A stretch of DNA of 64,000 bases from Pelomonas aquatica. GTDB taxonomy: Bacteria; Pseudomonadota; Gammaproteobacteria; Burkholderiales; Burkholderiaceae_C. Below are positions 51,487 through 60,709 of the stretch, piece by piece (the stretch's first letter is position 1; every line of letters begins with the position of its first letter). A program made the translations under genes and the position numbers. The stretch is taken from positions 124,001 to 188,000 of the forward strand of contig NZ_JAPPUW010000008.1 in assembly GCF_026712205.1 (NCBI RefSeq). The letters run 5' to 3'. Under the pieces are notes generated by a model, which saw nothing but the letters and a program-made list of their open reading frames with translations, searched no databases and was not told where the DNA came from.

Positions 51487-52329
51487 ATGCACTGGCAGAC
51501 CCGCCGTTTCCGCATCGACCTGAGCCGCCCGCGCGTGATGGGCATCGTCAACGTGACGCCCGATTCCTTCTCGGATGGCGGCCGGCATGACGACACGCGT
51601 GCGGCGATCGCGCATTGCGAGCGCCTCGTCGCGGAAGGGGCCGACATCCTCGACATCGGCGGCGAGTCCACGCGGCCCGGCGCGCCGCGCGTCGACGCCG
51701 ACTGCGAATGGGCGCGCATCGACAAGGTGCTGGACGCGGCGGTGACGCTGGGCGTGCCGGTCTCGGTCGACACCTACAAGCCCGAGGTGATGCGGCGCGC
51801 GCTGCAGGCCGGCGCCGACATCGTCAACGACGTGCAGGCCCTGCAGATGCCCGGCGCGCTGGCGGCCATGGCCGGCAGCGGCGCGGGCGTCTGCCTGATG
51901 CATATGCGCGGCGAGCCGGCGTCGATGATGGACCTGACCTGGTACGGCGACGTGGTGGCCGAGGTCGCCGCCTTCCTGGCCCAGCGCGCCCAGGCCGCGC
52001 AGGCCTGCGGCATTCCGGCGGACTGCATCGCGCTCGACCCGGGCTATGGCTTCGCCAAGAACGCCAGCCACAACCTGCAGCTGCTGGCCGGCCAGCGCCG
52101 CCTGGCCGGGCTGGGCCATCCGCTGCTGGTCGGCTGGTCGCGCAAGCGCACGCTGGGCGACATCACGGGCCGCCCCGTCGACCAGCGCCTGCCCGCCAGC
52201 CTGGCCGCGGCGCTGCGCGCCGTCGGCGCCGGCGCGAACGTGCTGCGCGTGCACGATGTCGCCGCAACGGTGGACGCCCTCAAGGTCTGGGCCGCCGTCG
52301 ATGCGGCGACAATTGCAGCCACCGAATAG
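51487..52329 (+). CDS. folP: dihydropteroate synthase
   Basis: A 280-residue TIM-barrel enzyme joining p-aminobenzoate to the pterin in folate synthesis, and the target of sulfonamides. [16 protein letters not shown] and [15 protein letters not shown] are its two signatures; [17 protein letters not shown] is the sulfa-loop/Lys region. It lies between ftsH and glmM in the standard order. Confidence 0.97.
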   Translation: MHWQTRRFRIDLSRPRVMGIVNVTPDSFSDGGRHDDTRAAIAHCERLVAEGADILDIGGESTRPGAPRVDADCEWARIDKVLDAAVTLGVPVSVDTYKPEVMRRALQAGADIVNDVQALQMPGALAAMAGSGAGVCLMHMRGEPASMMDLTWYGDVVAEVAAFLAQRAQAAQACGIPADCIALDPGYGFAKNASHNLQLLAGQRRLAGLGHPLLVGWSRKRTLGDITGRPVDQRLPASLAAALRAVGAGANVLRVHDVAATVDALKVWAAVDAATIAATE

Positions 52330-52342
52330 AAGGAAGAGCTCG

Positions 52343-53674
52343 ATGAGCCGCAAGTATTTTGGAACCGACGGCATTCGAGGCACGGTGGGCCAGAGCCCGA
52401 TCACGCCGGACTTCATGCTGCGCCTGGGCCATGCCGTCGGCAGCGTGCTGCGCAAGACCGCCAAGCGCCCGACGGTACTGATCGGCAAGGACACGCGCAT
52501 CTCCGGCTACATGATCGAGTCGGCGCTGGAGGCCGGCTTCGCGTCCGCCGGCGTCAACGTGCTGCTGACCGGCCCGCTGCCGACGCCGGGCGTGGCCTAT
52601 CTGACACGCGCGCTGCGCCAGGACCTGGGTGTCGTCATCAGCGCCTCGCACAACCCCTTCCAGGACAACGGCATCAAGTTCTTCTCCGCCAAGGGCGAGA
52701 AGCTGCCCGATGCCTGGGAGCTGGCCGTCGAAGCGGCGCTGGGCGAGGCCCCGCAGTGGGTGGACTCGGCCAGCCTGGGGCGCGCCAAGCGCCTGGAGGA
52801 CGCCCGCGGCCGCTATATCGAGTTCTGCAAGAACAGCTTCGGCTCCGACCTGACGCTGAAGGGCATGAAGATCGTCGTCGATGCGGCCCACGGCGCGGCC
52901 TACCACGTCGCGCCCGACGTCTTCCACGAGCTGGGGGCGGAAGTCATCTCCATCGGCTGCAAGCCCGACGGCTTCAACATCAATGCGGGCGTCGGCGCGA
53001 CCGCGCCGGCCGCCCTCGTCGAGGCCGTCAAGGCTCACGGCGCGGATTACGGCGTCGCGCTGGACGGCGACGCCGACCGGCTGCAGCTGGTGGATGCCAG
53101 CGGCCGGCTCTACAACGGCGACGAGCTGCTCTATGTGATGGTCGCGGATCGCCTCAACCAGGGCCTGCGCGTCCCCGGCGCCGTCGGCACGCTGATGACC
53201 AATATGGCCGTCGAGCTGGCGCTGCGCTCGCGCGACGTCGAGTTCGTGCGCGCCAAGGTCGGCGACCGCTATGTGCTGGAGGAACTGGCCGCGCGGGGCT
53301 GGCAGCTGGGCGGCGAGGGCTCCGGCCATCTGCTGGCGCTGGACAAGCACACGACCGGCGACGGCATCGTCAGCGCGCTGCTGGTGCTGCAGTCGGTCTG
53401 CCGCAGCGGGCGCAGCCTTGCCGAGCAGTTGCAGGGCGTCGACCTGTTCCCGCAGACGCTGATCAACGTGCGCCTGGCCGCCGGCCAGGACTGGAAGGGC
53501 AACAGCCGTCTCGCCGAAGAGCAGACCGCCGTCACGGCCGAACTCGGCGGGCGCGGCCGGGTGCTGATCCGCGCCTCGGGCACCGAGCCGCTGCTGCGCG
53601 TGATGGTCGAGGCCTCGGACGCCGCGTTGGCGCAGCGCTGCGCCCAGCGCCTGGCGGAAGCCGTCGCGGCCTGA
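52343..53674 (+). CDS. glmM: phosphoglucosamine mutase
   Basis: A 443-residue enzyme converting glucosamine-6-phosphate to glucosamine-1-phosphate for peptidoglycan and [24 protein letters not shown] opens the protein; phospho-Ser102 lies in [15 protein letters not shown]; the metal loop is DGDADR; the C-terminal phosphate loop is [15 protein letters not shown] strong terminator follows. Confidence 0.98.
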   Translation: MSRKYFGTDGIRGTVGQSPITPDFMLRLGHAVGSVLRKTAKRPTVLIGKDTRISGYMIESALEAGFASAGVNVLLTGPLPTPGVAYLTRALRQDLGVVISASHNPFQDNGIKFFSAKGEKLPDAWELAVEAALGEAPQWVDSASLGRAKRLEDARGRYIEFCKNSFGSDLTLKGMKIVVDAAHGAAYHVAPDVFHELGAEVISIGCKPDGFNINAGVGATAPAALVEAVKAHGADYGVALDGDADRLQLVDASGRLYNGDELLYVMVADRLNQGLRVPGAVGTLMTNMAVELALRSRDVEFVRAKVGDRYVLEELAARGWQLGGEGSGHLLALDKHTTGDGIVSALLVLQSVCRSGRSLAEQLQGVDLFPQTLINVRLAAGQDWKGNSRLAEEQTAVTAELGGRGRVLIRASGTEPLLRVMVEASDAALAQRCAQRLAEAVAA

Positions 53675-53697
53675 TCCCCGCGCCAACTCCCCCGCTG

Positions 53698-53723
53698 AGG
53701 CCGCCATGGAAGCGGCCTTTTTC
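53698..53723 (+). terminator. intrinsic terminator of glmM
   Basis: AGGCCGC (53698-53704) and GCGGCCT (53712-53718) pair across CATGGAA and are followed by TTTTCG. It closes the ftsH-folP-glmM block. Confidence 0.8.
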
Positions 53724-53759
53724 GTTCCGAGGGGGCAAAACCACTTTGTCTGCGGCAAT

Positions 53760-53812
53760 CTGTCATGTGACGGTCGCGTGAACTTCAAATGACGCTGTCA
53801 TAAAACAGCGCC
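53760..53812 (+). promoter_or_regulatory. candidate Pho boxes upstream of pstS
   Basis: CTGTCAT-GTGA-CGGTCGC (53760-53777) and CTGTCAT-AAAA-CAGCGCC (53795-53812) each start with a perfect half-site of the PhoB box (CTGTCAT, 11-bp period). They lie about 130-180 bp before pstS, in the right place for PhoB activation. Confidence 0.65.
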
Positions 53813-53941
53813 TGATGGCTTCACAGAGGGCGTCGAGCGCGTTCCAATGGCCGTCCGGCCCAGGCGATGGTCACCGAATCGTCATATTCGGTCCCTAGGA
53901 TGCCGGGCATCGTCAAAGCCGCTCAGCGGAAGGTGTCTCAG

Positions 53942-54988
53942 ATGAACTTTGTTCAGGTCAGCAAGTCGTTCGCGCTCATTTCCACCTTGGCGGCGCTGTT
54001 CGGCGCCCAGGCGGCCCTTGCCCAGGACGTGACCGGTGCCGGCGCCACCTTCCCGGCGCCCATCTACGCCAAGTGGGCCGACGCCTACAACAAGGCTTCC
54101 GGCGCCCGCATCAACTACCAGTCCGTCGGCTCTGGCGCCGGCATCAAGCAGATCAAGGCCAAGACGGTCGACTTCGGCGCCTCCGACATGCCGCTGAAGG
54201 ACGAAGACCTGGCCAAGGACGGCCTGCTGCAGTTCCCGACCGTCATCGGCGGCGTCGTGCCCGTCGTCAACATCAAGGGCGTTGCCGCCGGCCAGATGAA
54301 GCTGACCGGTGCCGTGCTGGCCGAGATTTACATGGGCAAGATCACGAAGTGGAACGACGCGGCCATCACCGCGCTGAACCCCGGCATCGCGCTGCCCGAT
54401 GCCGCCATCGCCCCGGTGGCCCGCGCCGACGGCTCCGGCACCACCTTCATCTTCACGAACTACCTGTCCAAGGTCAGCCCCGAGTGGAAGGACAAGGTCG
54501 GCGAAGGCACGACGGTCAAGTGGCTGGCCGGCACGGCCGGCAAGGGCAACGAGGGCGTCGCCGCCTTCGTGCAGCGCCTGCCCAACTCCATCGGCTACGT
54601 CGAGTACGCCTATGTGAAGCAGAACAAGATGACCTTCGTGCAGCTGAAGAACAAGGAAGGCCAGTGGGTCCACCCCGGCGACGACGCCTTCAAGGCCGCG
54701 GCCGCCGGCGCCGACTGGCACAAGACCTTCTACCAGATCACGACCGACCAGCCGGGCAAGGCCTCGTGGCCCATCACCAACCCGACCTACATCCTGATGT
54801 TCAAGTCGCAGGACAAGCCCGCCCAGGCCGCCGCCGTGCTGAAGTTCTTCGAATGGGCCTACGGCAATGGCGACAAGATGGCCGACGAGCTCGACTACGT
54901 GCCGCTGCCTGCCGGCGTGAAGGATCTGGTGCGCAAGCAGTGGGGCGAGATCAAGGACGCGTCCGGCAAGGCCGTTTCCTTCAAGTAA
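53942..54988 (+). CDS. pstS: phosphate ABC transporter substrate-binding protein
   Basis: A 348-residue periplasmic phosphate-binding protein. The signal peptide ends at about residue 28 ([13 protein letters not shown]). The phosphate site is built from [35 protein letters not shown] and [14 protein letters not shown]. Start 53942 is selected from the signal peptide. It begins pstSCAB-phoU-phoBR and has Pho boxes upstream. Confidence 0.97.
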   Translation: MNFVQVSKSFALISTLAALFGAQAALAQDVTGAGATFPAPIYAKWADAYNKASGARINYQSVGSGAGIKQIKAKTVDFGASDMPLKDEDLAKDGLLQFPTVIGGVVPVVNIKGVAAGQMKLTGAVLAEIYMGKITKWNDAAITALNPGIALPDAAIAPVARADGSGTTFIFTNYLSKVSPEWKDKVGEGTTVKWLAGTAGKGNEGVAAFVQRLPNSIGYVEYAYVKQNKMTFVQLKNKEGQWVHPGDDAFKAAAAGADWHKTFYQITTDQPGKASWPITNPTYILMFKSQDKPAQAAAVLKFFEWAYGNGDKMADELDYVPLPAGVKDLVRKQWGEIKDASGKAVSFK

Positions 54989-55071
54989 GCCTTCGGCGCC
55001 GAGCCAGGCCCGGCGCTGCCGGGCTTTGGCACATCGACGGCGCCCTTTCCTTTCAGACCTCCGGAGGTTCC

Positions 55072-56100
55072 TTGGCAGCCATCCTTCCCGCCGACAGCGC
55101 CGGCGCTGATCGAAGCGAACCTCAGCCCCAAACCGCGCCGATGAGTCCCCAACCCCCGCGCCGCCGCGTCGCCCCCTGGGCCGACACGCTGTTCGCCGCG
55201 CTGTCCCAGGGCGCCGCCTGGCTGACCCTGGCCGTGATGGTGGGCATCATCGGCTCCCTCGTCGTCGGCGCCACGCCGGCGCTGAAGGCCTTCGGCCTGG
55301 GCTTCCTGACCAGCGCCGACTGGGACCCGGTGCAGGAGAAGTTCGGCGGCCTCGTGATGATCTACGGCACGCTGGCCTCGTCCTTCATCGCGCTGGTCAT
55401 CGCCGTGCCGGTCAGCTTCGGCATCGCCATCTTCCTGACCGAACTCTCGCCCAGCTGGCTCAAGCGCCCGCTGGGTATCGCCATCGAACTGCTGGCGGCC
55501 GTGCCCTCCATCGTCTACGGCATGTGGGGCCTGCTGGTCTTCGGCCCCATCCTGGCCACCTTCGTGCAGCAGCCGCTGCAGGCCCTGCTGGGCGGTGTGC
55601 CGGTGCTGGGCTCGCTGGTGTCCGGCCCGCCGGTGGGCATCGGCATCCTGTCGGCCGGCATCATCCTGGCCATCATGATCATTCCCTTCATCGCCTCGGT
55701 GATGCGCGACGTCTTCGAGGTCACGCCGCCGATGCTGAAGGAGAGCGCCTACGGCCTGGGCGCGACGACCTGGGAGGTCGTCTCCAAGGTCGTGCTGCCC
55801 TTCACCAAGACCGGCGTCGTCGGCGGCGTCATGCTGGGCCTGGGCCGCGCGCTGGGCGAGACCATGGCCGTCACCTTCGTCATCGGCAACATGAACCAGC
55901 TGAGCTCGCTGTCGGTCTTCGAGGCCGCCAACAGCATCACGTCCACGCTGGCCAACGAGTTCGCCGAGGCCGGCGAGGGCCTGCACCAGGCCTCGCTGAT
56001 GTATCTCGGCCTCGTCCTCTTCCTGATCACCTTCGTCGTGCTGTCCATCTCCAAGCTGCTGCTGCTGCGGCTGAAGAAGGGCGAAGGAGCGCGCGCATGA
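55072..56100 (+). CDS. pstC: phosphate ABC transporter permease PstC
   Basis: A 342-residue inner-membrane permease with six main helices. [33 protein letters not shown] and the [16 protein letters not shown] coupling (EAA-type) loop are typical. The start is uncertain: a TTG at 55072 has a strong GGAGG five bases upstream and is preferred; the ATG at 55141 would give 319 residues and has no comparable site. Its stop overlaps pstA (ATGA). Confidence 0.93.
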   Translation: MAAILPADSAGADRSEPQPQTAPMSPQPPRRRVAPWADTLFAALSQGAAWLTLAVMVGIIGSLVVGATPALKAFGLGFLTSADWDPVQEKFGGLVMIYGTLASSFIALVIAVPVSFGIAIFLTELSPSWLKRPLGIAIELLAAVPSIVYGMWGLLVFGPILATFVQQPLQALLGGVPVLGSLVSGPPVGIGILSAGIILAIMIIPFIASVMRDVFEVTPPMLKESAYGLGATTWEVVSKVVLPFTKTGVVGGVMLGLGRALGETMAVTFVIGNMNQLSSLSVFEAANSITSTLANEFAEAGEGLHQASLMYLGLVLFLITFVVLSISKLLLLRLKKGEGARA

Positions 56101-56963
56101 GCATGTCCGCAATCGACGCCCGCCGCCTGGCGATGCACCACAAGCGCAAGCGCGTCAATGCGATCGCGCTGACGCTGTCCCTCGGGGCCATGGGTTTCGG
56201 CGTGTTCTGGCTGGTCTGGATCCTGTTCGAGACCATCTACCTCGGCATGGGCGGCCTGAACTGGGCCACCTTCACGCAGATGACGCCGCCGCCGCAGGGC
56301 GAGGGCGGCGGCCTGGCCAACGCGCTGTTCGGCAGCTTCGTCATGGTCGGCTTGGCTACGCTGATCGGCACGCCGGTCGGCATCCTGGCCGGCGTCTACC
56401 TGGCCGAGTACGGCCAGAAGACCTGGCTCGGCAGCTCGGTGCGCTTCATCAACGACATCCTGCTGTCCGCACCGTCCATCGTCATCGGGCTGTTCGTCTA
56501 CGCCCTCGTCGTCGCGAAGCTGAAGAGCTTTTCCGGCCTGGCCGGCTCGCTGGCCCTGGCCCTGCTGGTCATCCCCGTCGTCATCCGCACGACGGAGAAC
56601 ATGCTCAGCCTCGTGCCCAACGCGCTGCGCGAGGCGGCCTATGCGCTGGGCACGCCCAAGTGGAAGGTCATCCTGTCCATCACGCTGAAGGCCGCGCGCG
56701 CCGGCGTCATCACCGGCATCATGCTGGCGCTGGCCCGCGTGTCCGGCGAGACCGCGCCGCTGCTGTTCACCGCGCTGTCCAACCAGTTCTGGACCAGCGA
56801 CCTCGGCGCGCCGATGGCCAGCCTGCCGGTCACCATCTTCAAGTTCGCGATGAGCCCCTACGAGAACTGGCAGAAGCTGGCCTGGGCCGGCGTATTCCTG
56901 ATCACCGTCGGCGTGCTGCTGCTGAACATCCTTGCCCGCGTGCTCTTCAAGAACAAACACTAA
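56097..56963 (+). CDS. pstA: phosphate ABC transporter permease PstA
   Basis: A 288-residue partner permease of PstC with six helices. [33 protein letters not shown] and the [29 protein letters not shown] coupling loop identify it. It is translationally coupled to pstC. Confidence 0.96.
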   Translation: MSMSAIDARRLAMHHKRKRVNAIALTLSLGAMGFGVFWLVWILFETIYLGMGGLNWATFTQMTPPPQGEGGGLANALFGSFVMVGLATLIGTPVGILAGVYLAEYGQKTWLGSSVRFINDILLSAPSIVIGLFVYALVVAKLKSFSGLAGSLALALLVIPVVIRTTENMLSLVPNALREAAYALGTPKWKVILSITLKAARAGVITGIMLALARVSGETAPLLFTALSNQFWTSDLGAPMASLPVTIFKFAMSPYENWQKLAWAGVFLITVGVLLLNILARVLFKNKH

Positions 56964-56975
56964 GGAACCCAGGTC

Positions 56976-57761
56976 ATGGACGCCAAGATCGAAACGCCCG
57001 TGGGCGAGCGCGCCAAGCTCTCGGTGCGCAACCTGAACTTCTACTACGGCAGCTTCCACGCGCTGAAGAACATCAACCTCGACATCCCCGAGCAGAAGGT
57101 CACCGCCTTCATCGGCCCGTCTGGCTGCGGCAAGTCCACGCTGCTGCGCACGCTCAACCGCATGTTTGAGCTCTACCCCGAGCAGCGCGCCGAAGGCCAG
57201 ATCCTGCTGGACGGCGAAGACATCCTGATCAGCCGCGACGACGTCTCGCTGATTCGCGCCAAGGTCGGCATGGTCTTTCAGAAGCCCACGCCCTTCCCGA
57301 TGTCGATCTACGACAACATCGCCTTCGGCGTGCGCCTGTTCGAGACGCTGCCGCGCGTGGAGATGGACGAGCGCGTGGAGTGGGCGCTGAAGAAGGCCGC
57401 CCTGTGGACCGAGGTGAAGGACAAGCTCAACCAGAGCGGCGCCGGCCTCTCCGGCGGCCAGCAGCAGCGCCTGTGCATCGCGCGCGGCATCGCGATCAAG
57501 CCCGAGGTGCTGCTGCTCGACGAGCCCTGCTCCGCGCTGGACCCGATCTCCACCGGCAAGATCGAGGAGCTCATCCACGAACTCAAGAGCGACTACACCG
57601 TGGCCATCGTGACCCACAACATGCAGCAGGCCGCGCGCTGCTCCGACTACACGGCCTATATGTACCTGGGCGACCTGATCGAGTTCGGCCCCACCGCCGA
57701 GCTCTTCATGAAGCCCAAGCGCAAGGACACGGAAGACTACATCACCGGCCGCTTCGGCTGA
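56976..57761 (+). CDS. pstB: phosphate ABC transporter ATPase PstB
   Basis: A 261-residue ABC ATPase. Walker [10 protein letters not shown] is at 47-55, the signature is [13 protein letters not shown], Walker B is [12 protein letters not shown] and the switch His is in [12 protein letters not shown]. It powers import through PstCA and, with PhoU, reports transport status to PhoR. Confidence 0.98.
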   Translation: MDAKIETPVGERAKLSVRNLNFYYGSFHALKNINLDIPEQKVTAFIGPSGCGKSTLLRTLNRMFELYPEQRAEGQILLDGEDILISRDDVSLIRAKVGMVFQKPTPFPMSIYDNIAFGVRLFETLPRVEMDERVEWALKKAALWTEVKDKLNQSGAGLSGGQQQRLCIARGIAIKPEVLLLDEPCSALDPISTGKIEELIHELKSDYTVAIVTHNMQQAARCSDYTAYMYLGDLIEFGPTAELFMKPKRKDTEDYITGRFG

Positions 57762-57778
57762 CCCGGCAGGAGGACGAT

Positions 57779-58486
57779 ATGGTTGACAAGCATCTCTCCA
57801 CCCAGTTCGACGCCGAGCTCAGCGGCATCTCGACCCGCGTGCTCGAAATGGGCGGCCTCGTCGAGGCCCAGGTGGCCCAGGCCGTGCAGGCCCTCGGCGA
57901 CTTCAGCGCCGAGTCGGCCGACGAAGTGCTGGCACGCGAGGGCCGCGTGAACTCCATGGAAATCGAGATCGACCGCGATCTCTCCACCATCATCGCGCGC
58001 CGCCAGCCCACGGCCCGCGACCTGCGCCTGCTGATCGCGATCAGCAAGAGCATCGCCAACCTCGAACGCGTCGGCGACGAGGCCGCGCGCATCGCCCGCA
58101 CCGTGCAGCGCCTGGTGGCCAGCGGCGTCTCCAGCCGCATGCGCGTGCCGATGTCGGACCTGGCCTTCGAGGCCGAGCTCGCGACCGGCCAGCTGCGCAA
58201 GGCGCTGGACGCCTTCGCCCGCCTGGACGTCGAGCGCGCGCTGGACGTGCTCAAGCACGACGACGAGATCGACAAGGAATTCGACGGCCTGCTGCGCAAG
58301 CTCATCACCTACATGATGGAAGACCCGCGCACGATCTCGTCCTCCATCGACCTGGTCTTCGTCGCGAAGGCCATCGAGCGTGTCGGCGACCATGCCAAGA
58401 ACCTGGCCGAGGTCGTCATCTATGTGGTCAAGGGTCAGGACGTCCGGCACAACACGCCGGAAGCCGTTGAAACGATGGTGAGGTGA
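57779..58486 (+). CDS. phoU: phosphate signaling protein PhoU
   Basis: A 235-residue protein of two PhoU three-helix repeats, each with conserved metal-binding acidic motifs (ERVGDEAARIARTV and ERVGDHAKNLAEVVIY). It links Pst activity to PhoR inhibition when phosphate is plentiful. Its stop lies 2 bp before the phoB start, so the transporter, PhoU and the two-component genes form one unit. Confidence 0.97.
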   Translation: MVDKHLSTQFDAELSGISTRVLEMGGLVEAQVAQAVQALGDFSAESADEVLAREGRVNSMEIEIDRDLSTIIARRQPTARDLRLLIAISKSIANLERVGDEAARIARTVQRLVASGVSSRMRVPMSDLAFEAELATGQLRKALDAFARLDVERALDVLKHDDEIDKEFDGLLRKLITYMMEDPRTISSSIDLVFVAKAIERVGDHAKNLAEVVIYVVKGQDVRHNTPEAVETMVR

Positions 58487-58488
58487 GC

Positions 58489-59190
58489 ATGAGTCGAATC
58501 CTGGTGGTGGAAGACGAGTCGGCGATCGCCGAGCTGATCTCCATCAATCTGCGTCACGCCGGTTTCGAGGTCACCCTCGCCGGCAGCGCCACGGCGGCCC
58601 AGTACGAAGTGGACCGCGTGCTGCCCGACCTCGTCGTGCTGGACTGGATGCTGCCCGGCCAGAGCGGCGTGGCCCTGGCCCGCCAGTGGCGCGGCGCGGC
58701 GCGCACGAAGGAGCTGCCCGTCATCATGCTGACGGCGCGCGCCGAGGAGGGCGACAAGATCGCCGGCCTGGACGCGGGTGCCGACGACTACGTCACCAAG
58801 CCCTTCTCGACCAACGAGCTGCTGGCCCGCATCCGCGCGGTGCTGCGCCGCAAGGCGCCCGAGGCGCTGGACAGCGCGGTCGAGGTCGGCCCGCTGCTGC
58901 TGGACCCGGGCACGCGCCGCGTCAGCCGCGAAGGCGTCGAGGTCAAGCTTGGGCCTACCGAGTTCCGCCTGCTGCACTTCCTGATGACCCACCCCGAGCG
59001 CGTGCACAGCCGCTCGCAGCTGCTGGATCGCGTCTGGGGCGACCACGTCTTCATCGAGGAGCGCACCATCGACGTCCACGTCAAGCGCCTGCGCGAGGCG
59101 CTGGAGCGCGTGCAGTGCGCGCGCATGATCGAGACCGTCCGCGGTGCCGGCTACCGACTGACCCAGCAGAGCAGCGCGCTCTCGGCTTGA
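58489..59190 (+). CDS. phoB: phosphate regulon response regulator PhoB
   Basis: A 233-residue OmpR-type regulator. The receiver has Glu8/Asp9 and phospho-acceptor Asp52 (LVVLDWMLPG), with Lys in YVTKPFS; the winged helix carries LGPTEFRLLHFLMTHPERVHSRSQLLDRVWG. The ATG at 58489 is preferred over a GTG two codons earlier. It should bind the Pho boxes upstream of pstS. A multi-hairpin repeat separates it from phoR. Confidence 0.97.
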   Translation: MSRILVVEDESAIAELISINLRHAGFEVTLAGSATAAQYEVDRVLPDLVVLDWMLPGQSGVALARQWRGAARTKELPVIMLTARAEEGDKIAGLDAGADDYVTKPFSTNELLARIRAVLRRKAPEALDSAVEVGPLLLDPGTRRVSREGVEVKLGPTEFRLLHFLMTHPERVHSRSQLLDRVWGDHVFIEERTIDVHVKRLREALERVQCARMIETVRGAGYRLTQQSSALSA

Positions 59191-59225
59191 AATGGCGCCC
59201 CGCGTCCAAGGCGCGCCTTGGCCGG

Positions 59226-59316
59226 CCTCCCGAGGGGGCGGCGATGCTTGCGGCATCGAGCCGCAAGCACATCGCCGGTGCGGGCCGGCTTGGGAGCGGC
59301 CCGGCGCTCGGCCCGC
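59226..59316. repeat. multi-hairpin intergenic repeat, copy 2
   Basis: Same architecture as 17007-17099: a CCTC/GAGG-type palindrome, then GGCGATG-CTTGCGGC-loop-GCCGCAAG-CA-CATCGCC (59240-59276), then GCGGGCCG (59280-59287) paired with CGGCCCGC (59309-59316). Stem differences from copy 1 are compensatory. It lies within the phoB-phoR gap, so it is probably transcribed. Confidence 0.75.
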
Positions 59317-59341
59317 GAATTCAACGGAGTACATCTAGCCC

Positions 59342-60709
59342 ATGACCTGGTTGTTGCCTCGACTGCTGCAGGCCCTCGGGGCCGCGCTGCTCGGGTTTCT
59401 CATCGGTGCCGAGCTGCGCGTGGCGACCGGCTTCGAGGGTCTGAGCCTGGGGGCCGGGGTCGTCGCCGGCGTCGGCCTGCTGCTGCTGCTCGACGCCGTG
59501 CGCGGCCACCGCCTGCTGAGCTGGCTGCGCGGCAACCAGCAGGACAGCGCGCCGCGCGACTCCGGCCTGTGGGGCGAGCTCGGCTACCGCGTCGAGCGCG
59601 CGATGCGCGACCGCGACCGCGCCGTGGCACGCGGCCGGCTGGAGCTGGAGCAGTTCCTGTCCGCCATCGAGGCCTCGCCCAACGGCGTGCTGATGCTGGA
59701 CGCGCAGGAGCACATCCTGTGGTGCAACCGCGCCGCGGCCGACCACTTCGCGCTCGACCCCAAGCGCGACCTGCAGCAGCGCATCACCAACCTCGTGCGC
59801 GCGCCGGCCTTCGTCGCCTATCTGCAGGCCGGGCGCTTCGCCGAGCCGCTGGTGCTGGGCAACGGCCGCGGCCCGGGCACGCTCTCCATCATCGTGCGCG
59901 AGTACGGCGAGGGCCAGCGCCTGGTGCTGTCGCTGGACATCACCGAGCGCCTGCGCTCCGAGGCGATGCGGCGCGACTTCGTCGCCAACGTCTCGCACGA
60001 GATCCGTACGCCGCTGACCGTGCTGTCCGGCTTCATCGAGACCCTGCACACGCTGCCGCTGACGGCCGTCGAGCGCGACCGCGTGCTGGTGCTGATGAGC
60101 CAGCAGACCCAGCGCATGCAGACCCTCGTCGCCGATCTGCTGACGCTGGCCCAGCTCGAAGGCAGCCCGCGCCCCGCGCCGGACCGCTGGGTGGCGCTGG
60201 ACTCCCTGCTGCTGCGCATCGCGGCGGATGCCGAGGCCCTGTCTGCCGGCCGCCACACGCTGCGCCTGAAGCCGCTGACCGGCGTCGAGCTGGCCGGCAT
60301 CGAGAGCGAGCTGCTCAGTGCCGTCGCCAACCTCGTGACCAATGCGGTGCGCTACACGCCCGACGGCCGTGAGGTCGAGGTCGCGTGGCGGCTGCTCGAG
60401 GACGGCAGCGGCGAGCTGACCGTCATCGACACCGGCCCCGGCATCGCGCGCGAGCATCTGCCGCGCCTGACCGAGCGCTTCTACCGCGTGGACGGCAGCC
60501 GCTCGCGCGAGACCGGCGGCACCGGTCTGGGCCTGTCCATCGTCAAGCACGTGATGCAGCGCCACGGCGGCGAGCTGATGATCCAGAGCGAGGTCGGCAA
60601 GGGCTCGCGCTTCCGCCTGCTCTTCCCCGCCGCGCGCGTGCGCCAGGCCAGCGATTCGGCGCTGGGCGACGAGGCCGCCTTCAGCAACGCGGCGCTGAGC
60701 GATCACTGA
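59342..60709 (+). CDS. phoR: phosphate regulon sensor histidine kinase PhoR
   Basis: A 455-residue inner-membrane kinase. Two N-terminal helices (about 4-22 and 36-52) without a large periplasmic domain are typical of PhoR. A charged linker and a PAS domain (about 95-200, FLSAIEASPNGVLMLDAQEHILWCN) follow. Phospho-acceptor His219 lies in VSHEIRTPL; the ATPase domain has N, G1 (DTGPGI) and G2 (GGTGLGLSIVKHV) boxes. Its last codons overlap the convergent glycosyltransferase-like gene by 7 bp. Confidence 0.97.
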   Translation: MTWLLPRLLQALGAALLGFLIGAELRVATGFEGLSLGAGVVAGVGLLLLLDAVRGHRLLSWLRGNQQDSAPRDSGLWGELGYRVERAMRDRDRAVARGRLELEQFLSAIEASPNGVLMLDAQEHILWCNRAAADHFALDPKRDLQQRITNLVRAPAFVAYLQAGRFAEPLVLGNGRGPGTLSIIVREYGEGQRLVLSLDITERLRSEAMRRDFVANVSHEIRTPLTVLSGFIETLHTLPLTAVERDRVLVLMSQQTQRMQTLVADLLTLAQLEGSPRPAPDRWVALDSLLLRIAADAEALSAGRHTLRLKPLTGVELAGIESELLSAVANLVTNAVRYTPDGREVEVAWRLLEDGSGELTVIDTGPGIAREHLPRLTERFYRVDGSRSRETGGTGLGLSIVKHVMQRHGGELMIQSEVGKGSRFRLLFPAARVRQASDSALGDEAAFSNAALSDH

